Shown here in pieces: positions 1 through 5,311 of a stretch of 5,311 bases of DNA. The notes under the pieces were generated by a model. It ran no database searches. It worked only from the letters and a program-made list of their open reading frames with translations, and was not told the DNA's origin. Source of the DNA: Acidithiobacillus sp. Lineage in GTDB: Bacteria > Pseudomonadota > Gammaproteobacteria > Acidithiobacillales > Acidithiobacillaceae. The position numbers and the translations under genes were made by a program. The first letter of the stretch is position 1; each line of letters starts with the position of its first letter. The stretch spans positions 1 to 5,311 of the forward strand of contig DAIAVG010000108.1 of the NCBI GenBank assembly GCA_027445725.1, given 5' to 3'.

Positions 1-760
1 GAATCTGCTTTCGCATAGTTCTGCGGAACACCCTGGCCCCTGTAATAGCTGACTCCCAGGTTGTTTTCTGCATAAACATACCCATGCACTGCAGCCTTGC
101 GGTACCAGGAATCTGCTTTCGCATAGTTCCGTGGGACACCCTGGCCGAAATAGTAGATAGCTCCCAAGTAGCTTTCCGCAGCTGCATTTCCCTGCACTGC
201 GGCCTTGCGGTACCAGTCCTTCGCCTTCGCGTAATCCTGCGGGATACCACGGCCGAAATAATAGCCAACTCCCAGGTTCATTTCCGCAGCTGCAAACCCT
301 TGCACTGCAGCCTTGCGGTACCAGTAATCAGCCTTCACATAGTTCCGCGGGACACCCTGGCCGAGATCATAGATGACTCCCAAGTTGTATTTTGCAGCTG
401 CAAACCCTTGCACTGCAGCCTTGAGGTACCAGTCCTTCGCCTTCGCGTAATCCCGTGGGACACCCTGGCCGAACTCGTACTTGCCTCCCAGGTTGTTTTC
501 CGCAATCGCAATCCCCCGGTGTGCAGCCCTGCGGTACCAGTACACCGCCTTCGCGAAATCCTGCGGGACACCCCAGCCGAAATCGTAGCTGACTCCCAGG
601 TTGAATTCCGCATCCGCATTCCCCTGGAGCACGGCCTTACGGTACCAGTACATCGCCTTCGTGTAATTCCGTGGGACACCCCGGCCGAAATCGTAGTTAT
701 TTCCCAGATGGGTTTCTCCACCCGCATCTCCCTGCAGCGCAGACTTGTGGAGCCAATAGA
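1..760 (-). repeat. 108-bp tandem repeats encoding Sel1 units
   Basis: The DNA has an exact 108-bp period with no indels. The palindrome ggtacc, which encodes the Trp-Tyr of the WYRKAA motif on the minus strand, recurs at 101, 209, 317, 425, 533 and 641. A degenerate copy without the palindrome lies near 749. Neighbouring copies share long identical stretches, for example around 300-312 and 408-420, which suggests recent duplication or gene conversion. The periodicity also keeps other frames open on both strands; these are by-products. Confidence 0.9.
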
Positions 761-977
761 CGCTTTGGGTGTACTGATGTTTAGACCTAAAATAAACACC
801 CAACCAGTCTTGCGCATGGGCATCGCCCACCTTTGCCGCCCGCTCCAGCAGTTTCAGACTGGTCGCATCACCTTTAAGAGCAGCGCTTTCCAAATTTTTC
901 GCTTCATGACTCGCCATGGCTGAAGCGGATAATGGGAACCAAGCAACACAGACTATCCAGAGGGCGCCTTTTCTCAT
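1..977 (-). CDS. Secreted Sel1-like repeat protein, 3' end beyond window
   Basis: Reading down from ATG 975-977 gives 325 codons without a stop to the left edge, so the C-terminus is missing. Residues 1-20 are a Sec signal peptide (MRKGALW, then a hydrophobic stretch, cleavage after SASA), so the protein should be periplasmic or surface-exposed. After a degenerate first helical unit (about 29-86) come 36-residue Sel1 units starting near residues 87, 123, 159, 195, 231, 267 and 303. They carry the family pattern LG..Y..G.GVP.(D/N)Y.KA..WY.KAA.QG. Sel1 repeats are TPR-like alpha/alpha solenoids that act as protein-protein scaffolds; bacterial members often work in envelope or host interactions, but no partner is visible here. 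The start is supported by TAAGGAG at 983-989, 5 nt upstream, and by a consensus promoter. Family assignment is secure; the specific role is unknown. Confidence 0.93.
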   Translation of the reverse strand, partial: MRKGALWIVCVAWFPLSASAMASHEAKNLESAALKGDATSLKLLERAAKVGDAHAQDWLGVYFRSKHQYTQSVYWLHKSALQGDAGGETHLGNNYDFGRGVPRNYTKAMYWYRKAVLQGNADAEFNLGVSYDFGWGVPQDFAKAVYWYRRAAHRGIAIAENNLGGKYEFGQGVPRDYAKAKDWYLKAAVQGFAAAKYNLGVIYDLGQGVPRNYVKADYWYRKAAVQGFAAAEMNLGVGYYFGRGIPQDYAKAKDWYRKAAVQGNAAAESYLGAIYYFGQGVPRNYAKADSWYRKAAVHGYVYAENNLGVSYYRGQGVPQNYAKAD

Positions 978-1019
978 GAGGACTCCTTAGCTCGGCCGTC
1001 TTTCCTGACCGCCAAGCTG

Positions 1020-1049
1020 ATCATACCCAGCCCGGAAAAGCACTGTCAA
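1020..1049 (-). promoter_or_regulatory. Sigma-70-type promoter of the Sel1 gene
   Basis: On the minus strand a perfect TTGACA (1044-1049) is followed after 18 nt by TATGAT (1020-1025), 5 of 6 matches to the -10 consensus. A transcript would start near 1013 and carry a leader of about 36 nt that includes the TAAGGAG ribosome binding site at 983-989. No clear operator is seen around it. Confidence 0.75.
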
Positions 1050-1170
1050 CAGCACCTCACAACAGAGTGCCAAAGCCGCTCGACGAAACCGTCGTCTCCC
1101 AGCGCAGGCCTTGCAATCTTTGCTAGGCAATCAGGGCGTTTCGTAACCCTAAGGAGTAAGGTCACTGCCC

Positions 1171-1548
1171 ATGATTACGAGGGGAAAAGAACCATTTCAG
1201 TTGTGCGACGAACTTTTGAGGGGTTGCAAGTGGGTATTCTTGTGGCTCGCTCAAGTTACTGCGCAGCGCGCGCAGTTATGTGAAATGCGGCGACCCCCGC
1301 TGCACCAGAATGGAGGGCCTCAGCCGGTTGCGCTGGGAGATCGCTATCTTGGGCGGCTTCTATCGGCTGGTGCCCCCTGACGGCTGGCGCAGGACTTGGG
1401 AGTTGACGTGCAGGTCGCCCCCAGCGGCTGCGCGAGGCGTTATTCCATCTCATTGAGCTTGAAACCGGACGATTGAAAGGCGAGATTGAACTCGACGGGG
1501 CCTACTTTTGAGAACGGCGCAAGGGCAAACGCGGCGTATGCGACTGCC
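1171..1548 (+). pseudogene. Degenerate IS1595-family transposase
   Basis: The plus strand holds pieces of an IS1595-type (ISXO2/IS1016-like) DDE transposase in alternating frames. An open stretch from ATG 1171 stops at TGA 1378-1380. Past the stop, the same frame reads RLAQDLGVDVQVA (1381-1419). The reading then moves to another frame for QRLREALFHLIELE and GRLKGEIELDGAYF (from 1422), is interrupted by TGA at 1509-1511, and goes on as ERRKGKRG. The ELDGAYF...RKGKRG block matches the region around the first catalytic Asp, usually DE.YFGG..KGKRGRG; here the Asp is followed by Gly and the glycines after Phe are lost. A possible zinc-ribbon trace, VKCGDPRC, lies in a third frame near 1278. The second Asp, the HINGIE..W block and the C-terminal half are missing, so it is inactive. 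Terminal repeats were not identified. Confidence 0.72.
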
Positions 1549-1684
1549 TCCGACCTCACCCCAACCGACCACCACAAGGGCGGGATCAATGTATTCAGCT
1601 CGGGTTCAGCTTCGCTCACGGCTACCATTCCCTATAGCCAAAGGAGATCGTAGCCAATAAAACGGCTAAACGTTAGTCAGCAAA
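1549..1684. other. Non-coding debris between IS relic and small gene
   Basis: This stretch probably continues the IS1595-type relic at least to about 1630, but no transposase motif can be read in it. A 5-bp inverted repeat (tagcc 1651-1655, ggcta 1664-1668) lies just past the end of the zeta-module reading direction. It has no T-tract on either side, so it is not convincing as an intrinsic terminator. Confidence 0.35.
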
Positions 1685-1846
1685 TTACTTGGAGACCGAA
1701 ACGGTACGCAGCAACTGATTCTGGCGCTTGGAAGCCTTCTTCAGGACGCTCTCATACACGCGCTTCTTCTCGGCAGAAGATGCCTCGCGGATGAAATCAG
1801 AGAACGGCGTAGAAGCCGCCCGTTTAGATTTGGAGAACAGTGCCAT
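1685..1846 (-). CDS. Small basic protein downstream of zeta, possible partner
   Basis: This 53-residue protein starts at ATG 1844-1846 and ends at TAA 1685-1687. It begins MALFSKSKRAAS and continues with TPFSDFIREASSAEKKRVYE and an amphipathic Lys/Arg-rich stretch (VLKKASKRQNQLL), so it is predicted to be mostly alpha-helical and strongly basic. It begins only 9 nt after the stop of the zeta-family gene and has no strong Shine-Dalgarno of its own, which suggests translational coupling. A typical epsilon or PezA antitoxin is acidic and encoded upstream, so this is not a recognisable member of those families. Gene position suggests a toxin partner, regulator or accessory factor; that is inference. 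The proper start, coding-like composition and tight spacing support a real gene. Confidence 0.68.
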   Translation of the reverse strand: MALFSKSKRAASTPFSDFIREASSAEKKRVYESVLKKASKRQNQLLRTVSVSK

Positions 1847-1855
1847 GACAGTATT

Positions 1856-2578
1856 TTACTTGAGAGCTAGTAGCCGTTCAAGGTCCTCACGGCTGACCTG
1901 CTCCGGGATGTGGTAGTCAATCTGGTCCACGCCAGCACGGTAAAACCGGCTGGAATTGTCGTTATTTTTCATCAACAGGTCCAGGCTGATGGAGTCGCCC
2001 AATTCCCTTTTTAACCGATTGGCCACCATGCGGGCCGCAAAGTATTGGTCCACGAAATCCTCGGGCCGTATGCGTCGGCCCTCAGACTCTTCTCGTACCT
2101 GCACGAAATGCCATGCCTGCATGGGCGCCTGATACACATACAATATTTGGATCGTCCGATCCTTTCTCAAGGATCGCCGGATATTTTCCAGCGCTTTTTC
2201 GTAGTGGGACAGCGTTCCATCCAGCAAAAAGCTCTGGCCTTGGCCCAGCACCAAGTCATGGATTTTATCAACCAACACCGAGACAGCCTTCTGGAACAAC
2301 CAGGCGTTTGCACCATTGTATCCAGGGAATTCACGGCGGAGATCGTCAGGATCAATTCGCATCACGGCCTGTCTTTTGAAGGCCTCGATCAATTCGATGG
2401 AAGCCTCGGTCTTGCCCGCCCCAGGTGAACCGGCCATGAATACAGACACCGGGTGATCTTCCGGCTGGTATTTCGCCGTATCAGTCAGGCGTCTGGCAAT
2501 AACCTTCTTGTTCTTGCGCGCAAACTCCAGAGCTTCCGCCTCAATGCGTTTTTCTTCTTCTGTCATCTCGTGATTCAT
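1856..2578 (-). CDS. Zeta-toxin family P-loop kinase
   Basis: This 240-residue protein fits the zeta/PezT toxin family, whose characterised members phosphorylate UDP-N-acetylglucosamine in the cytoplasm and so poison peptidoglycan synthesis. Residues 1-42 form a charged helical N-terminal extension. A strand VSVFMA leads into the Walker A loop GSPGAGKT (50-57, Lys56, Thr57). Next comes MRIDPDDLRREFPGY (73-87), the position of the catalytic Asp of zeta (Asp76 or Asp78 here), then SFLLDGTL (116-123). An Arg-rich segment, VREESEGRRIRPEDF (161-175), matches the part that supplies phosphate-contacting arginines. The length is close to bare zeta domains, and every expected landmark is present, so it is probably active. 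ATG 2576-2578 was chosen, with weak TTAGGT upstream; the in-frame ATG four codons later is possible. Upstream is an IS3 relic rather than an antitoxin gene; 9 nt downstream is a small basic protein gene. Some family relatives use other substrates, so UDP-GlcNAc is inferred. Confidence 0.9.
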   Translation of the reverse strand: MNHEMTEEEKRIEAEALEFARKNKKVIARRLTDTAKYQPEDHPVSVFMAGSPGAGKTEASIELIEAFKRQAVMRIDPDDLRREFPGYNGANAWLFQKAVSVLVDKIHDLVLGQGQSFLLDGTLSHYEKALENIRRSLRKDRTIQILYVYQAPMQAWHFVQVREESEGRRIRPEDFVDQYFAARMVANRLKRELGDSISLDLLMKNNDNSSRFYRAGVDQIDYHIPEQVSREDLERLLALK

Positions 2579-2581
2579 GAC

Positions 2582-2879
2582 CTAATAGTTCCTAGGTGGA
2601 CCCCATCCCTTGGGCAGTTTCTCCGGGTTCTTGGGGAGAACGTCCGCCGGGTTGGTCAGGCCTACCTGCTCCAGCGTCACCACGATGGAGCCCTGCCATG
2701 GTGTCTGCCGGTTCAAGGCCCGATGATGCCGTTCATAAATTATAGAAATGGAAGTCTGTGGCAGGAGAGTGCCGTGCTTCCGGATTTGATCGTAGGCCTT
2801 GAGATACACCTCATTCATACTTGACACTGCGCCAGAGGCGCTTGACGAAGACGTTATCCAGCCAGCACCCCCTGAACCC
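2582..2879 (-). pseudogene. Frameshifted 3' remnant of IS3-family transposase (orfB)
   Basis: The conserved C-terminal part of an IS3-family orfB integrase core is readable only by alternating between two frames. LDNVFVKRLWRSVKYE (from about 2860) meets TGA at 2811-2813. The next frame gives EVYLKAYDQI, the first frame resumes with EARHSPATDFHFYN, and the second frame returns with ERHHRALNRQTPWQ, ending at 2693. An intact relative reads roughly LDNVFVERLWRSVKYEEVYLKAY, then FxFYN..RPH.ALD.QTP. The Glu of the DDE triad normally lies just upstream and is not clearly preserved. One frame stays open for 78 codons from ATG 2816-2818 to TAG 2582-2584, but it crosses these frameshifts, so it is probably not a functional gene. 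Its last 36 residues (GSIVVTLEQVGL..., 2585-2692) match nothing I recognise. The stop is 3 nt before the zeta start. Confidence 0.75.
2739..2744 (-). promoter_or_regulatory. Possible -10 element upstream of zeta
   Basis: The minus strand has an exact TATAAT inside the IS3 relic, about 160 nt upstream of the zeta start. No good -35 hexamer lies at 16-18 nt. It is the only consensus-like promoter element noticed between the 311-residue gene and zeta, so it may drive the zeta module, but the evidence is weak. Confidence 0.25.
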
Positions 2880-3022
2880 AAGTTGCACGTCCCGACCGGC
2901 ATGATGGATACAACCAGCAGCGGTCCAACTCGTTGTGGTGACGACCAAAGCCAAATGAACCGTGGCTTGTCATGCCTATCTCCTTGCACAACCTGACAGT
3001 GATTGATGAGATTCCAGCTGCC

Positions 3023-3958
3023 TCACATGCCCCCCTTCTGAGCTTGTCTGTCGATCGCCTCCTGCTCTGGTCTTTGCTGCCGCCATGTTGCCCTTGCCCT
3101 GAGAAACGCCTTGACGATCTTCGCGTTTTCCTTGTCAAACACGGGGACTAATACCAGAAAGCTGGCGCATGCGTCAGCAACCGAGGACACGGTCTTCGGA
3201 TTTTCCTGTCGCACTCGACATACCTGCGCATACCCTTTCACAAGAGTGCCAAACTGCTTCATTGACACTTGACCGCGAGCGTATTGGGATTGTCCATAGG
3301 GACCAGAGGGCGCGATAGAGAGTTCATGAGAATAGCCGGCACGCATTTGAGCTGTAATAGTCCGGTACGCAGTATCCGCCCGGCGAAGGTAGGCAATCTC
3401 CACTCGTCCCCTGGCGGGAAGCGTTTTGATATTAGCGATCAATTTGCGCAATCGGTATACCAACCGATGATCCGCTACTATCCGCTCTTCTCGTTGTTTG
3501 TTTTTTTGCGCCACCGCGGCCAGAACAAGCGCATGCTGGCGCAAAATCGCCACCGCGCGGGTAAAGACAGCTTGACTGGCCTTTACCATAAGGAGCCGCA
3601 TCGTGTCGTTCCCTCCACCACCCTGGAGCACCAGATGCCGCCCATGAAAAGACCCGGAGAGCGTTATGGGCGAGGACAGAAATTCATGTGTCTTCAGTGT
3701 CATGATCACGAGCCGACCGGCCACGCGCCCAGTCACCGAGGCGTCAGTGGTCGTCGCCTGCGCCGCCTTATTGAAGTCGACCTCTTCATAATGGCCAATG
3801 AGCCGCTTACGGGCTGTTTCGATCATTTGAATTTCGAATGCCTGATAGATATCGGCGGCCACATAGGTGCCGGTCAAATTCGCAAACACCGGCTGACTGC
3901 CGGCAAAACCTGCCATCAGTAGAACACCCGTAACCACCGCTCTACGTGCCCAGTTCAT
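3023..3958 (-). CDS. Secreted protein of unknown function
   Basis: This 311-residue protein has a clear Sec signal peptide: MNWARR, a hydrophobic core VVTGVLLMAGFAG, and cleavage after SQPVFA (residue 26). The mature part looks two-layered. Residues 28-127 are rich in short beta-type strands separated by glycines (LTGTYV, LIGHYEEV, VTGRVAGRLVIMTL, ITLSGSFHGRHLVLQ), suggestive of a small beta sandwich or barrel. Residues 128-175 are a long charged helix. The remainder is mainly helical and has two cysteines (247 and 264) that could form a disulfide in the periplasm. I recognise no named family. The start is supported by GGAGG 8 nt upstream. The gene begins 18 nt after the VOC gene and is probably co-transcribed with it. 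A cell-envelope role is inferred only from export. Confidence 0.85.
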   Translation of the reverse strand: MNWARRAVVTGVLLMAGFAGSQPVFANLTGTYVAADIYQAFEIQMIETARKRLIGHYEEVDFNKAAQATTTDASVTGRVAGRLVIMTLKTHEFLSSPITLSGSFHGRHLVLQGGGGNDTMRLLMVKASQAVFTRAVAILRQHALVLAAVAQKNKQREERIVADHRLVYRLRKLIANIKTLPARGRVEIAYLRRADTAYRTITAQMRAGYSHELSIAPSGPYGQSQYARGQVSMKQFGTLVKGYAQVCRVRQENPKTVSSVADACASFLVLVPVFDKENAKIVKAFLRARATWRQQRPEQEAIDRQAQKGGM

Positions 3959-3976
3959 CCTAGATGCCTCCGCGCC

Positions 3977-4447
3977 TCATATCTTGGGACTCCTCCATTC
4001 GGTAAATAAGGGCGGAGCAAAACGCCGCGTCGGGTCTACAGGGCTCATGATCCCCACCGAATTGCCATCCGGATCCTCGACGATTGCATAACGCGCCCCC
4101 CAGAAGGCATCTTCGGGTGTTTTCTGTACCGGGCTACCCCTTGACTCCATCCTTTTGAAAAGGGTATCGACCAGGTTCCGCTCTGCAACCATGATAAAGA
4201 TGACGAACCCACCCCTTCCCGGGTTTTGCGTGAACCCTGGATTCCATTGCAGGGAAAAGTCCCTGCTGTCGATTTCCAACCGAAACCCATTCCCGCAAAG
4301 CACGCTTGCATGATGATGCGCCCATCCTGGAGCCGTTGCGGTCTCGATATTGAGCCCCAGTTCGCGATAAAAGGCGACGGATGCTGCGACATCGTCGACA
4401 ACCAGATTAATCTGGCCTACGGAAGGCGGGACAGGCTCTTTGAACAT
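3977..4447 (-). CDS. VOC (glyoxalase/bleomycin-resistance fold) protein
   Basis: This 156-residue cytoplasmic protein has the two beta-alpha-beta-beta-beta modules of the vicinal-oxygen-chelate superfamily. Module one starts with GQINLVVDDVAASVAFYREL (11-30) and ends in FRLEID (55-60). Module two starts at FVIFIMV (81-87), has a helix 89-103, and ends with GARYAIVEDPDGNSVGIMSP (117-136). Family members bind a metal through up to four residues, one at the end of each sheet edge. Here Gln12 and Glu58 fit two positions, but the usual Glu of the last strand (V-E-L) is Gly132. The protein is therefore unlikely to be a standard metal-dependent glyoxalase I; a binding or resistance-type role, or another lyase/dioxygenase-like chemistry, is possible. 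GAGG lies 8 nt before ATG 4445-4447. It is followed by the secreted-protein gene in the same operon. The substrate is unknown. Confidence 0.9.
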   Translation of the reverse strand: MFKEPVPPSVGQINLVVDDVAASVAFYRELGLNIETATAPGWAHHHASVLCGNGFRLEIDSRDFSLQWNPGFTQNPGRGGFVIFIMVAERNLVDTLFKRMESRGSPVQKTPEDAFWGARYAIVEDPDGNSVGIMSPVDPTRRFAPPLFTEWRSPKI

Positions 4448-4466
4448 GAACCGATCCTCATTTCAT

Positions 4467-4481
4467 GAGAGTGTAGCACTC
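4467..4481 (-). promoter_or_regulatory. Possible extended -10 promoter with overlapping inverted repeat
   Basis: On the minus strand TG-C-TACACT (4470-4478) fits an extended -10 element. It would start transcription near 4463, leaving a short leader that still contains the GAGG ribosome binding site of the VOC gene. A perfect 5-bp inverted repeat with a 3-nt spacer (gagtg-tag-cactc, 4469-4481) covers the hexamer and could be an operator half-site pair. No good -35 element is seen. Confidence 0.3.
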
Positions 4482-4627
4482 GTCCTGCCGGCCAATCATC
4501 ACAACGGGCACAGGGATCCTTCGGCCACGACCGATTACGCGGCGCGACTTGGAGACGGGTACGGCCAAACGGAAACTCGGCGGGCCGGTTCCCATGATCC
4601 GAACTCCCGCATTCGACCCATCCGCTC

Positions 4628-5311
4628 TTACCGGCCCGGTTTCGACCGGAGGCTCGCCTTCGCCTTCTTCCGGAAGTAGATCACCTTGACCACTTTCCCC
4701 CGGTTCATGAACCACTCCGACTCTGGATGCCCGTGCTTCGTCACCTCGAACTCGTAACGCCCGCCCGCCGCCGGCAACTTCGCCAGGAGACGACGCAAAC
4801 GGCCCGGATCCACCAAATGCATCTGGTCCGTCTGAAACTCCTGAAACTCCAAAGGGCCCCGAATCGTGCCCGGGATAGCCCCACCATCGCGTCCACTGAT
4901 ATTCATGAACCAATGCCTTTCCTGGAACTGGAAATGCTCATTGTTGGTCTGGCAGAACAGCACCGCCTGGTCCTGGATATGGGAACCCATGGGGTAGTGA
5001 AACTGGCAGACGATCTGGTTCCCGTCCCGGGGCGAGGTCGACCACGTGCGTTTCAAGGCCGCCTTGATGATCTCGAAAACCACGAGTTTGGGAATCCGGA
5101 TCCGGTGCCCCACGACCAGGATGCGACCCCGCTTGGTCGTCCGCCACCTCGGAAGCACCGTGACTCCGGATGAACGGACGGTCTTCCGGGACACCGATCG
5201 CTGCCCCGCCGGTGGAGAGGTCATCGCCCGACCCCAGACCCGCACCGACCATCCCGTCGCCATCACGCACAGTACGATCCCAAGGACTCCCCCTCGGACC
5301 TTCCCCCCCTT
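4628..5311 (-). CDS. Exported protein of unknown function, 5' end beyond window
   Basis: The frame is open from the right edge to TAA 4628-4630, 227 visible residues. The first visible residues, KGGKVRGG, then VLGIVLCVMATG and WSVRVWGRA, have the charge and hydrophobicity of a signal peptide, so the true start is probably just outside the window. Internal GTG 5264-5266 or ATG 5261-5263 would cut off the basic n-region. The Cys within the hydrophobic stretch is not in a lipobox. A basic segment follows (about 35-90), then a conserved-looking region from about 95 to 215 with PRDGNQIVCQFHYPMG, AVLFCQTNNEHFQF and HWFMNISG. Cys102 and Cys120 could form a disulfide. The tail (about 203-227) is rich in Lys and Arg. 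I do not recognise the family. It lies 180 nt upstream of the VOC gene, which may have its own promoter, so co-transcription is uncertain. Overlapping frames on both strands look less protein-like. Confidence 0.7.
   Translation of the reverse strand, partial: KGGKVRGGVLGIVLCVMATGWSVRVWGRAMTSPPAGQRSVSRKTVRSSGVTVLPRWRTTKRGRILVVGHRIRIPKLVVFEIIKAALKRTWSTSPRDGNQIVCQFHYPMGSHIQDQAVLFCQTNNEHFQFQERHWFMNISGRDGGAIPGTIRGPLEFQEFQTDQMHLVDPGRLRRLLAKLPAAGGRYEFEVTKHGHPESEWFMNRGKVVKVIYFRKKAKASLRSKPGR

Noticed and set aside
1..760. CRISPR array
   Set aside because: The repeats are contiguous 108-bp coding units without spacers and translate as Sel1 repeats.
335..823. Minus-strand open frame of 162 codons within the Sel1 array
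   Set aside because: It is out of frame with the Sel1 gene, Arg/Thr/Ser-rich and periodic only because the DNA repeats; the true frame carries the signal peptide and Sel1 motifs.
1081..1094. cgacg-aaac-cgtcg hairpin as a terminator or regulatory RNA
   Set aside because: The stem is short, no T-run follows, and no gene ends nearby; it was not strong enough to call.
1651..1668. tagcc...ggcta inverted repeat as a terminator of the zeta module
   Set aside because: The stem is only 5 bp with an 8-nt loop and no T-tract follows on the minus strand.
2045..2428. Plus-strand frames opposite the zeta gene
   Set aside because: They are antisense to a well-supported kinase gene, with no ribosome binding site and no recognisable motif.
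3269..3922. Plus-strand frame of 217 codons opposite the 311-residue secreted protein
   Set aside because: Its composition is rich in His, Arg and Pro and it has no family signal. The minus frame has a signal peptide, a ribosome binding site and operon spacing.
4458..4913. Minus-strand frame of 151 codons overlapping the VOC upstream region
   Set aside because: It is very Gly/Arg/Val-rich, overlaps the better frame 4628-5311 and includes the VOC leader; it looks like a high-GC shadow.
4938..5270. Minus-strand frame of 110 codons starting at GTG 5268-5270
   Set aside because: It lies within the exported-protein gene in another frame, is rich in Gly, Asp and Pro, and lacks a signal peptide or motif.

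Overview
The window looks like accessory or rearranged chromosomal DNA of a Gram-negative bacterium, most likely a proteobacterium. The evidence is Sec-type signal peptides on three proteins, GGAG-type ribosome binding sites, a consensus sigma-70-type promoter, moderate-to-high G+C, and two decayed insertion sequences of families common there. The flavour is reminiscent of Acidithiobacillia or related gammaproteobacteria, but that is a guess. All intact genes lie on the minus strand; only the IS1595-type relic reads on the plus strand.

Layout from left to right. 1-977 (minus): 5' part of a secreted Sel1-repeat protein whose 3' end lies outside the window, with a strong promoter at 1020-1049. 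1050-1170: non-coding, with only a small GC-rich hairpin (1081-1094). 1171-1548 (plus), with debris to about 1630: broken IS1595-family transposase. 1685-1846 (minus): 53-residue basic protein. 1856-2578 (minus): zeta-toxin-family P-loop kinase. 2582-2879 (minus): frameshifted 3' end of an IS3-family transposase gene, ending 3 nt before the zeta gene. 2880-3022: no convincing gene. 3023-3958 (minus): secreted protein of unknown function. 3977-4447 (minus): glyoxalase/VOC-fold protein. 4448-4627: leader with a possible promoter. 4628-5311 (minus): exported protein of unknown function, entering from beyond the right edge.

Two transcription units are likely. The VOC gene and the 311-residue secreted protein are 18 nt apart, each with its own ribosome binding site, and look like one operon. 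The zeta gene and the 53-residue gene are 9 nt apart and form a compact toxin-like module. The place where an epsilon/PezA-type antitoxin gene usually sits, just upstream of zeta, is taken by an IS3 relic. The downstream 53-residue protein is therefore the best candidate partner in view, though no antitoxin fold can be read from it. The zeta module with its odd partner is the most interesting part of the window; I found no clear evidence for a wholly new system.
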